From Sphingobacterium endophyticum (GTDB lineage: Bacteria > Bacteroidota > Bacteroidia > Sphingobacteriales > Sphingobacteriaceae): DNA of 64,000 nucleotides. A program made the position numbers and the translations under genes. The notes under the pieces are model-generated. The model had not been told where the DNA came from and did not search any database. It was given only the letters and a program-made list of their open reading frames with translations. The stretch covers positions 124,001 through 188,000 of the forward strand of contig NZ_SMMI01000004.1 of the NCBI RefSeq assembly GCF_009733535.1. The letters are read 5' to 3'. Position 1 is the stretch's first letter. Each line of letters begins with the position of its first letter. Positions 56,911-64,000 of the stretch are shown piece by piece.

Positions 56911-57539
56911 TAATTGACCAATTCATAATCCAACATCTTCCATTTCCCTTCGATTTTAATCAGCGTATAAATTAAATCCATTGATTTTACGTTATTAACA
57001 GTATAATTACCTTGAAGCAATGCTTTGTCCTTAGCTTCATTGAAAATTGGTCGATCAAAACTACAACGAGCAATACTATTATGTTGTTTAATTGGAAAAT
57101 ATATTAGAGCATGAGGATCCTTCTGTACAGGGTAATTTCTAAAAAATTGAGAGTGTCCCTGATCCAAATATTGAATCAAATGATTATTCCATTCTGCAGC
57201 TCGAACTGATTCTTCTAATTCCCAGTAATTGTCCTTCATTAGTTTCTTAAAAGAATCTGTCATTCCAATTCTAGTATAGAATTGATTACCAAAATTGGCT
57301 TCTATTTGTACAGGTACCCATGTTACATCAGAATCAATTTGATTTTTATATCCGGAAAGCGGATCGGGCACATAATCGCCCAACGCGTATACCAATTTTG
57401 AATACTCTAAATCCTGGAAAGTATAGGTGGGGAAAACTTGATTTAAAAAATCTTTACCCGATATACTAATCCCTGATTTCTCCTTTCGACATGCCATTAT
57501 GCATACCACTATCAAAAAATAAATTCCTAATCTTTTCAT
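56901..57539 (-). CDS. Hypothetical lipoprotein
   Basis: A 212-residue protein with a short signal and lipobox (VCIMAC, Cys17). The mature part begins RKEKSGISISGKDFLNQVFP and has a mixed alpha/beta character ending LIKIEGKWKMLDYELVNYYL, which resembles the last strands of NTF2-like folds. No catalytic motif is seen. Not recognised further. It converges on, and overlaps by ten bases, the ANT(6)-like gene. Confidence 0.75.
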   Translation of the reverse strand: MKRLGIYFLIVVCIMACRKEKSGISISGKDFLNQVFPTYTFQDLEYSKLVYALGDYVPDPLSGYKNQIDSDVTWVPVQIEANFGNQFYTRIGMTDSFKKLMKDNYWELEESVRAAEWNNHLIQYLDQGHSQFFRNYPVQKDPHALIYFPIKQHNSIARCSFDRPIFNEAKDKALLQGNYTVNNVKSMDLIYTLIKIEGKWKMLDYELVNYYL

Positions 57540-57641
57540 AACTAATCATCTTATACTGATTAGATGATTAATTCCTTAGATTTCCATAATGAAATTTATA
57601 CGCTTTACTCTTGACAGAATTCTAATCCTTTTTTTCGCCTT

Positions 57642-59240
57642 TTATTTACGGTTCAATCTAGATTCCTCCAAATCTAAATTATGTTCTAAAGCTCTCAAAA
57701 CAGACTCATCATAATCCTTTTCCGAACGCAAGGTATAGATCATTTCTCTTCTGACATCAATTAAATCCTGCATTACCTTCTTATAAAGACCTCTTTCATT
57801 CGCCATTTTTATCTTTGCTTCACTGCTGAGGTTTGTTGCTGTCGATTCTAAACTCCGCTTTAAGGATAAATTAATAGCTTTTACTGTATTATTCTCTTCT
57901 AACTCTTTAGGATATTTTGTTTTTAAGAGTTCCATTTCCTGCTTAACTAATCGGTATCGAATTGCCTCAATCTGGGCCTCTTCGGGAATCTCAGAGGAAT
58001 TTCCTTCTAGATTAACTAATTTGATCAACCAAGGGAGACTTAATCCTTGAACAACAAGCGTTATGAGTATTACAACAAATGTGATAAACAAGATTAAATT
58101 TCGATGCGGGAAATGTTGACCGTTAGTTAGATAGATGGGAATAGCTAATGCAGATGCAAGAGATACAACTCCTCTCATTCCAGCCCATCCTAAAATCAAG
58201 GGCATCTTCCAACCTGGCTTCGGTTCCTTTTTACGTACACGTGATGATAATCGAGGAACATAACTGGCTATGTAAATAAAAATTATTCGAATCACAATGA
58301 TGACCAAGGTGATAATCAAAGCAATTTGAATTGCCCAACTTTTCGATACTTGCTCGATTCCATCTATAATTATAGGCAGTTCTAAACCAATTAATATGAA
58401 AACAAATCCATTCAATAAGAATCCGATGGTTTCCCAAACTTCACGGGTTTGGATTCTGGTATGATAATCCATATAATCTTTCGATCGAAAGGAAAGAAAT
58501 AATCCCCCAGAAACGACGGCTAATACTCCTGACCATTCAAAGTGTTCGGCAACAATATACATGATATAAGGAGCGATCAAAGTAATTGGAGTTGTAATGC
58601 TTGATGCCTTTGCTATGTATTTCAAAAATAGATATAGGATATGGCCAATGACCAGTCCTACAAAGATTCCCATAACTGCAAGTGTAAAGAACCCTACCAC
58701 GGCTTCTTGCATTGTAAATGTTCCCGTCATAATCACGGCCAAAGCCATTCTGAATACGGTTAAGGATGCAGCATCATTGACAAGACTTTCACCTTCTAAT
58801 AGGGTTATCCCTCGCTTAGGTAAACTCACATCTTTTAATACTGAGGTGGCTGCAACAGCATCAGGCGGTGAAATAATGCCTCCCAGTAAAAATCCCAAAG
58901 CAAGCGTAAAGCCCGGTATAAGATGCACAGATAGATAGGCAACAGCAATAGATGTAACGAAAACTAACCCAAAACCCATCGTTAAAATCGATCGACGGTT
59001 TTTCCAAAAACTATTCCATGAAGTGTACCATGCCGCCTCAAATAATAATGGTGGTAGAAAAACCAAAAATACAACATCTGGGTTTATACTAAACTCCGGT
59101 AAACCCGGAATTAAAGAAATAGCTAATCCTCCGATTACCAGTAAGATAGGATAGGAAATTTTAAAACGTTGAGATACAACAAATAGCATGGCCATGAAAA
59201 AGAATAGAATCATGACCAATAATATATTGGATTCGATCAT
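57642..59240 (-). CDS. Na+/H+ antiporter, CPA1 family
   Basis: A 532-residue exchanger with about twelve helices and a long cytoplasmic C-terminal helical region (from about 425). Typical CPA1 sequences are LPPLLFEAAW, GGIISPPDAVAATSVLKD and TLLEGESLVNDAASLTVFR with the paired Asn-Asp of ion exchange. It exports sodium for protons to control pH and salt. It is divergent from rlmF. Confidence 0.92.
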   Translation of the reverse strand: MIESNILLVMILFFFMAMLFVVSQRFKISYPILLVIGGLAISLIPGLPEFSINPDVVFLVFLPPLLFEAAWYTSWNSFWKNRRSILTMGFGLVFVTSIAVAYLSVHLIPGFTLALGFLLGGIISPPDAVAATSVLKDVSLPKRGITLLEGESLVNDAASLTVFRMALAVIMTGTFTMQEAVVGFFTLAVMGIFVGLVIGHILYLFLKYIAKASSITTPITLIAPYIMYIVAEHFEWSGVLAVVSGGLFLSFRSKDYMDYHTRIQTREVWETIGFLLNGFVFILIGLELPIIIDGIEQVSKSWAIQIALIITLVIIVIRIIFIYIASYVPRLSSRVRKKEPKPGWKMPLILGWAGMRGVVSLASALAIPIYLTNGQHFPHRNLILFITFVVILITLVVQGLSLPWLIKLVNLEGNSSEIPEEAQIEAIRYRLVKQEMELLKTKYPKELEENNTVKAINLSLKRSLESTATNLSSEAKIKMANERGLYKKVMQDLIDVRREMIYTLRSEKDYDESVLRALEHNLDLEESRLNRK

Positions 59241-59257
59241 TTTTACTTATTAATAGA

Positions 59258-59265
59258 TATCTTTG
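59258..59265 (+). promoter_or_regulatory. -7 box of rlmF
   Basis: TATCTTTG, exact TAnnTTTG, 15 bases before the ATG at 59281. It overlaps the upstream alternative start at 59263, which argues for the ATG. Confidence 0.5.
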
Positions 59266-59280
59266 TGTACTGTAAAAATA

Positions 59281-60165
59281 ATGGAAAAAAACTCAAAAAA
59301 TCTACACTCGCGCAATAAGTTCAATCAAGAATATGACTTTAAAAAGTTGATCAAACATGTTCATCAGCTTAAAAAACATATTCAAATACTCCCTGATGGT
59401 CGTCAGACCCTGGATTTTAGAGATCCTGAATCAGTCTTACTTTTAAATAAGGCATTGCTCGAATCAGAATATAAAATTAAGAACTGGAGCTTATTGGAAG
59501 GCAGCCTATGCCCCTCTATTCCTGGTAGATTAAATTATATCCATTATTTGGCAGATTTAATACAACCTAAAAATCCTAAAAAAATAAATGTTCTCGACAT
59601 TGGGACAGGTTCAAGTTTAATCTATCCAATTTTGGGATTTTTAGAATATCATTGGAATTTTGTGGCAACAGACACTCATATTCCTTCCCTTCAACATGCA
59701 AAGAAGATTTTGAATGACAATCCTTATTTGAAAAATGGTATTCAGATAAGACATCAAGAGAAAAATGAGCATATTCTTGAAGGAATCCTTCATCCCAATG
59801 AATACTTTGATGCCATACTTTGCAATCCTCCTTTTTTCAAATCACGTGAGGATTATAGGCAAACTATTATAAAGAAAAACCAAAAACTTCATCAAGAAAC
59901 TGAGAGTACCAGAACAAATTTTCAAGGCTTGTCTAATGAATTGTGGTATCCAGGTGGTGAAAAGAAATTTATAACCTCAATGATTTATGAAAGTATTGCA
60001 TTGAGAAATCAGCTAGGTTTATGTTCAGTTTTAGTATCCGATAAAGAAAATTTAAAACCATTAAAAGCCGTTTTAGAATACCACAAGATAGAAGATATCA
60101 AGGTAACTCAAATGACCCAAGGAAATAAGATAAATAGGATATTGTCGTGGCGGTTGAATAAATAA
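59281..60165 (+). CDS. rlmF: 23S rRNA (adenine(1618)-N(6))-methyltransferase
   Basis: A 294-residue SAM-dependent enzyme that methylates A1618 of 23S rRNA. The family start LHSRNKFNQEYDFKKLIK, the SAM loop VLDIGTGSSLIYPILG and the catalytic NPPF (182-185) are visible, as is NELWYPGGEKKFITSMI. Length fits the family. Monocistronic; a 456-base gap with regulatory structure follows. Confidence 0.93.
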   Translation: MEKNSKNLHSRNKFNQEYDFKKLIKHVHQLKKHIQILPDGRQTLDFRDPESVLLLNKALLESEYKIKNWSLLEGSLCPSIPGRLNYIHYLADLIQPKNPKKINVLDIGTGSSLIYPILGFLEYHWNFVATDTHIPSLQHAKKILNDNPYLKNGIQIRHQEKNEHILEGILHPNEYFDAILCNPPFFKSREDYRQTIIKKNQKLHQETESTRTNFQGLSNELWYPGGEKKFITSMIYESIALRNQLGLCSVLVSDKENLKPLKAVLEYHKIEDIKVTQMTQGNKINRILSWRLNK

Positions 60166-60215
60166 GGTTAAACAAAATTCCAAAACTTTTTAAATGTTAC
60201 AAATATCTAGATCTA

Positions 60216-60229
60216 CTTTAACGTTAAAG
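60216..60229. promoter_or_regulatory. Perfect 14-base palindrome centred on AACGTT
   Basis: CTTTAACGTTAAAG is its own reverse complement. The AACGTT centre is the kind of site bound by LacI-family regulators. It is one of two such sites ahead of susC. Confidence 0.45.
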
Positions 60230-60272
60230 CAGATTTGGACAGGAATTTCTATTTTTTTAAAAAAAATTTGCT

Positions 60273-60282
60273 AAAACGTTTT
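60273..60282. promoter_or_regulatory. Second AACGTT-centred palindrome
   Basis: AAAACGTTTT is a perfect 10-base palindrome whose centre is 55 bases, about five helical turns, from that of the first site. Confidence 0.4.
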
Positions 60283-60356
60283 TTATTTATAAATTAGTCT
60301 TAACCATTATAAAATACTCACTAAACAATCACTAAATGAACCTTTTTACACCTTTT

Positions 60357-60389
60357 AAAAATTGCAATTTATTTTCCGGCTAGTTAATC
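60357..60389 (+). repeat. Direct repeat copy A in susC leader
   Basis: Shares AAAAATTGC, ATTTT, CGGC and AGTTAATC in the same order with copy B at 60485-60518, with one single-base length difference. Each copy ends a short reading frame: 60336-60383 (15 residues) for this one. Confidence 0.55.
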
Positions 60390-60447
60390 ACACAGGTACT
60401 AATATTTACCTGCCATAAAGACCTTTAACCAAGTCCGTGATTAACTA
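60381..60447 (+). other. Structured leader element with outer and inner stems
   Basis: TAGTTAATCAC (60381-60391) pairs with GTGATTAACTA (60437-60447) over eleven bases; inside it CAGGTA (60393-60398) pairs with TACCTG (60407-60412). If transcribed this makes a nested two-stem RNA upstream of susC. No known riboswitch consensus is recognised. Confidence 0.5.
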
Positions 60448-60484
60448 TTTTATTAAACCTAATTAACTCAAATTATGAAAAGAG

Positions 60485-60518
60485 AAAAATTGCGATCCCA
60501 TTTTACGGCGAGTTAATC
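60485..60518 (+). repeat. Direct repeat copy B in susC leader
   Basis: Second copy of the 33-base element. Its AGTTAATC end could pair with ATTAACTC-type sequence at 60462-60469 (GAGTTAAT with ATTAACTC) or compete for the arm at 60439-60446. It ends a 13-residue frame at 60475-60516 (MKREKLRSHFTAS). Confidence 0.55.
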
Positions 60519-60545
60519 GTCCGAATATCTTACATTTTATTATGA

Positions 60546-60569
60546 GTTAGCCCATATTTTGGAGCTAAC
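60546..60569 (+). other. Hairpin just upstream of susC
   Basis: GTTAGCCC and GGAGCTAAC arms (GTTAGC 60546-60551, GCTAAC 60564-60569) form a short stem 52 bases before the susC ATG, without a T-run, so it is not a terminator. Confidence 0.45.
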
Positions 60570-60621
60570 CGCTACCTAGTACGTATATACTATTTACTAA
60601 CCAATAAACCGCACTATACAT

Positions 60622-63585
60622 ATGAGTGTAATATGGAAGTTTAAATCGTTGATGATTTTAATGTCTATGTCAATGGGGCATGCCTATTCACATAACATTG
60701 AGCTGAACAACCTATCATTGCAGGATACGACCGAAACGGACTCTATCCCTCCTATTGATACCTTGCCAGCTATGAAACCCCTGTATGAATTGGACCTGCC
60801 AAAGTTCAATAATTTAAGGAGTCTCAAAACCACCTCTTTAAATACTGCAAATAGTTTGCAGCAATATATTAAAGGTGAATTGCCGGGAGTCTATGTTTCC
60901 GAATCCAGTGGGGAGCCAGGAACAAATATCCAAATGTTCGTCCGTGGTATCAGTAAACCTATCCTCAGCAATAGGGATATTTACAATAGTCAACCATTAG
61001 TGGTTTTGGATGGTGTTCCACTTATCGGTGAACACCCTTTCGCTTTTGATATTCAAAACTATGACGTCGAAAGGATTGGTACTGAAAATAATCTCCTAGC
61101 CAATTTTGACATAGACAATATAGAGAGCATACGTGTCCTGAAGGACCTTTCTACTCTAGCAACCTATGGGCCTCTTGCTTCGAATGGTGTAATTGAGATT
61201 ACTTCAAGAAAAGCACCAACTGATGGTGATAAAAGAATTACGGTGAATAGTTACATTGGAATGTCCCAAAAGCCAACTGTTACAACTATTAACGGTGCTT
61301 ATGAAAATGCCTTTCGAAGACAATTTTATGACCTTTATACCACAAATGGTAAATTCAACATTGATGATGTTTATCCTATTTACCTCAGTGATTCATTGAA
61401 CAATGACTATTATGGTCCTTCGAATTGGTCAGATAGTTATTATCAAAATGGCTTAAACCATGGTGTTAACGCAAACATTGCTGGAGGACAGCCTCGTGCA
61501 ACTTTCCAGTTCTCTCTTGGAAATGTAAAAACTTCAGGAGTGGCTGATGACACTAAATTCGATAAATACAATGCCCGGTTTTTCCTAAATCTAAGACCTT
61601 TCAAATGGTTAAACTTTGAAACCCTATTCAATGCATCTCGAATTAATAGAGACCGTAATCGTAACTTGAGAAACCGCTTTGCCATGATGGGTTACCTTCC
61701 TGACTTAGGTGCTCCATTAGCTCCTAACAAAGATGTGTACGATACTTACCTGAAAGAATTCGATAAAAGCTTTGATGATAACTTCAATAATATCCTGGAA
61801 GGATTTTTCCGATTCCAATTTAATGCAGGTCCTGTCAAGTTCCGTACTAAATTTGCCGTAGATTATAATGAAGGGTATAGAGATTTATTCTACCCAAGCA
61901 CCATTCTTGAAAACAGCAATTTCGCTTCGAACTACTATGGCTACAATCAGCGTATAATGGTAGACAACCAACTCGTTTACGATATAAAGAACGGAGCAAA
62001 TTATTTCTATTTTGAGGCCGGAAATTCCCTGATGTGGGATACTTATAAGTATAATTATTCTTATGCTTATAAAGGTGTCAACGATTTTATCAAATTAAAT
62101 TTGCTGGAATCTGACCCTAATAATGGGAATTATTTAAATCCTATCCCATTTCCTAGACAATTGGTCTACAAATTCTTGGACCGGACCAAACACAATATGG
62201 TTAATTTCTATGGTAAAGCTTCCTATACTTATAACGAATCCTATACTGCTGCACTGACACTACGTTACGATGCATCATCAAATGCACAGCCGACTTCGAG
62301 GTGGTTCTTTTCTCCAGTTTTAGCTTTGGGTTGGAATGCTAAAAATGATTTCCTAAAGGATAATGATGCAGTAAGCTTATTTAACATCCGTGCGAATGTA
62401 GGTAGAATTGGACATTACAATCTTTATGATAATTATTCTCAAGGCCCTAGTTATACGGCACAAGTAGGCTACACAGGAAATGCCATCGTCCCGGGCTACA
62501 ACGGTATCGCTGTTTTGGTACGTCCGTATGATGTGGGCTGGATTGGCTATAAACTTCCTTGGAGCTATTCTGACAATGCTAATTTAGGCTTTGACTTAGG
62601 TTTTGAGGAAAGAAATATTCAAGTTTCATTTGATGCTTATGTACGTGATACCAAAGATCAGTTGATCATGCTGCCAGGCAAGAAAGATTTTGGATATGAA
62701 TATCAATATGAAGCGGGCATGGATGTCCGGAACATGGGCATCGATTTATCTGCTTCCGGTAACGTTGTACAAAACGATAAAATCACCTGGAATACAGGAT
62801 TGGTACTTGGCGTAAATACCAATAAATTATTGGCTTTGCCAAATGGATTGGATGAAGTTGAGGTCAATGACCGCCTATTAAAGGTCGGCGAAAGAATAGA
62901 TGCCTTTTGGTTGTATGAAAACAACGGCATGTACAAAACAGATCAAGAAGTTCCAGAGGTAAATGGTCAAAAATTAACGTATAATGGCATTATCCTTAAG
63001 GCTGGGGATCCTATTTGGCGGGATTCAAATGCTGACAATCAGATCACCAAAGAAGACAAGGTAATTCAGGGAAATATCCTTCCAAAACTTAGCGGTTCAT
63101 GGAACAATATGGTTACCTATAAAAATTTCGACCTGAACTTAAATTTCTATTTCAATTTAGGTAGAAAGATTGTCAACCAAGAAATGGCCAATCGTTTCAA
63201 TTTCATTGAAAATGAAAATGCCAGCAGTATAAACTCTATCAAAGAGATTACCTATTGGGAAAAAAGAGGTGATTATGATAAATATCCCCTATACAATCCC
63301 TGGTCGTCAGTTACTCCTTTTCAAACTAATCAAAATCTATTCTTAGAAGATGGATCTTTCCTAAAATTGAGAACAGCTACGATTGGCTATAATTTTAAAG
63401 ACATTATAGGAAACAAGCTCGGCAAAAATGGAGACTTCTATGTCTACCTATCTGCAAACAATTTATTTACTGTCAGCAAATATTCAGGTAGAGATCCTGA
63501 ATTGGTGAATTACTTAGGCTATGACCAGGGTTATTCATTACCGATCCCAAGAACATTTGCATTAGGATTTAAACTTAAACTATAA
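60622..63585 (+). CDS. susC: SusC/RagA family TonB-linked outer membrane protein
   Basis: A 987-residue outer-membrane importer that works with its SusD lipoprotein to take up glycans or peptides. A short signal (to about residue 24) is followed directly by a proline-rich linker and the plug (about 75-195, with LQQYIKGELPGVYVS, MFVRGI, PLVVLDGVPL and SIRVLKDLSTLATYGPLASN), then a barrel ending IPRTFALGFKLKL. The carboxypeptidase-like beta domain normally found before the plug is missing. The plug and barrel are complete. The substrate is unknown; no glycoside hydrolase is in view. susD begins seven bases later. Confidence 0.93.
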   Translation: MSVIWKFKSLMILMSMSMGHAYSHNIELNNLSLQDTTETDSIPPIDTLPAMKPLYELDLPKFNNLRSLKTTSLNTANSLQQYIKGELPGVYVSESSGEPGTNIQMFVRGISKPILSNRDIYNSQPLVVLDGVPLIGEHPFAFDIQNYDVERIGTENNLLANFDIDNIESIRVLKDLSTLATYGPLASNGVIEITSRKAPTDGDKRITVNSYIGMSQKPTVTTINGAYENAFRRQFYDLYTTNGKFNIDDVYPIYLSDSLNNDYYGPSNWSDSYYQNGLNHGVNANIAGGQPRATFQFSLGNVKTSGVADDTKFDKYNARFFLNLRPFKWLNFETLFNASRINRDRNRNLRNRFAMMGYLPDLGAPLAPNKDVYDTYLKEFDKSFDDNFNNILEGFFRFQFNAGPVKFRTKFAVDYNEGYRDLFYPSTILENSNFASNYYGYNQRIMVDNQLVYDIKNGANYFYFEAGNSLMWDTYKYNYSYAYKGVNDFIKLNLLESDPNNGNYLNPIPFPRQLVYKFLDRTKHNMVNFYGKASYTYNESYTAALTLRYDASSNAQPTSRWFFSPVLALGWNAKNDFLKDNDAVSLFNIRANVGRIGHYNLYDNYSQGPSYTAQVGYTGNAIVPGYNGIAVLVRPYDVGWIGYKLPWSYSDNANLGFDLGFEERNIQVSFDAYVRDTKDQLIMLPGKKDFGYEYQYEAGMDVRNMGIDLSASGNVVQNDKITWNTGLVLGVNTNKLLALPNGLDEVEVNDRLLKVGERIDAFWLYENNGMYKTDQEVPEVNGQKLTYNGIILKAGDPIWRDSNADNQITKEDKVIQGNILPKLSGSWNNMVTYKNFDLNLNFYFNLGRKIVNQEMANRFNFIENENASSINSIKEITYWEKRGDYDKYPLYNPWSSVTPFQTNQNLFLEDGSFLKLRTATIGYNFKDIIGNKLGKNGDFYVYLSANNLFTVSKYSGRDPELVNYLGYDQGYSLPIPRTFALGFKLKL

Positions 63586-63591
63586 CTGACT

Positions 63592-64000
63592 ATGAAAAGA
63601 TTATTAATCATATTGATTGTATTGAGTCAGGTATTCGTTTCCTGCAAAAAAATGCTGGACGTCAATTCTACTCGTTTGGTGTCTGAAGAAAACATGTGGA
63701 TTTCGATGGAAGATTCCAGAGGTGCCTTAATGGGTGTTTATGGTCTAACAAAATCTGCATTGAATGATAATAATGCACATTGGATATATGGAGATGTTCG
63801 TTCTGGACAATTCTCGGTTCCAATTCGTCAAGACCTTAAAGCGGTTGCTAAACATGATTTGAATGCATCGTTTGGGGTGATGAATGACTTGAAATCTTGG
63901 CGTAGGTGGTATGCTGTAATTAATTCAGCCAATATTTTCCTAGAACGAATCCATGAGGTCAAAGAAAAGGACGAAAGATACACCAACAACAACATGGTAG
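63592..64000 (+). CDS. susD: SusD/RagB family nutrient-binding lipoprotein (cut by window end)
   Basis: The first 136 residues of a surface lipoprotein that lids the SusC channel. The signal ends in a lipobox (VFVSC, Cys18) followed by KKMLDVNSTRLVSEENMW, the standard SusD start, and a helical repeat region with GALMGVYGLTKSAL and WRRWYAVINSANIFLERI. It starts six bases after the susC stop. The remainder lies beyond position 64000, so only the partial gene is shown. Confidence 0.93.
   Translation, partial: MKRLLIILIVLSQVFVSCKKMLDVNSTRLVSEENMWISMEDSRGALMGVYGLTKSALNDNNAHWIYGDVRSGQFSVPIRQDLKAVAKHDLNASFGVMNDLKSWRRWYAVINSANIFLERIHEVKEKDERYTNNNMV

Noticed and set aside
60357..60518. CRISPR-like array
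   Set aside because: Only two diverged copies are present, separated by 95 bases, with no repeated spacer unit and no cas gene.
60357..60569. Known riboswitch upstream of susC
   Set aside because: No TPP, cobalamin, SAM, FMN, preQ1 or lysine box consensus could be recognised, so the structure is left unassigned.

Overview
The window reads as chromosome of a low-GC member of the Bacteroidota, most likely Sphingobacteriaceae (Sphingobacterium-like). Reasons seen in the sequence: a SusC/SusD pair at the right edge, Bacteroidota-type promoter boxes (TAnnTTTG) upstream of many genes, few Shine-Dalgarno sequences, an M13 peptidase, pirins, and several families typical of the phylum (DUF5606, DUF3347, YbbR-like, YkuD_2 L,D-transpeptidases). 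No insertion sequence, prophage, CRISPR array or rRNA was seen. Gene density is high and most convergent pairs are separated by bidirectional terminators.

Layout. 0-8 kb: a Tat-exported Gfo/Idh/MocA oxidoreductase, a copper P-type ATPase with an unusually long metal-binding N-terminus, an MFS/NUDIX pair and two different L,D-transpeptidases. 8-17 kb: a long PurF-like amidophosphoribosyltransferase, small stress-type proteins, an M13 peptidase, a YgjP-like protein that seems to have lost its metal site, an S1/P1 nuclease and a lipocalin. 17-26 kb: a DUF937-OmpA fusion, alkaline phosphatase, an accessory SSB next to a Zn-ribbon protein, pirin, RadC, a cyclophilin with DUF5606, and small enzymes. 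26-30 kb: a copper-handling cluster (Cys/His-rich exported protein, HMA-DUF3347 protein, multicopper oxidase fused to a beta-barrel-like tail). 30-36 kb: pirin, DoxX, and a three-gene unit of N-formylglutamate amidohydrolase-like protein, QEGLA metallopeptidase and GshB-like ATP-grasp ligase. 37-44 kb: a complete TetR-TolC-MFP-RND efflux operon. 44-49 kb: a NUDIX-type regulator divergent from pfkA, a GlcNAc-kinase-like gene and gap, then mnmA and two tRNA-Phe. 49-60 kb: a 38-residue membrane protein, an MBL exonuclease, coaE, YbbR, purL, an ANT(6)-like protein, an antiporter and rlmF. 60-64 kb: a 456-base structured leader followed by susC and a susD cut by the window end.

How the parts fit. 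Copper export (P-type ATPase, inner membrane), periplasmic copper binding and cuprous oxidation (26-30 kb) form one functional theme split over two loci. The RND operon is self-contained with its own repressor. The regulator/pfkA/kinase/gap block joins glycolysis to sugar sensing. The most attractive poorly described items are the amidohydrolase/carboxypeptidase/ATP-grasp triad (31.9-35.6 kb), the apparent pseudo-metallopeptidase (13.8 kb), the oxidase-barrel fusion (27.8 kb) and the paired palindromes, repeats and hairpins ahead of susC (60.2-60.6 kb). All family assignments are from reading the sequence; no search was run.
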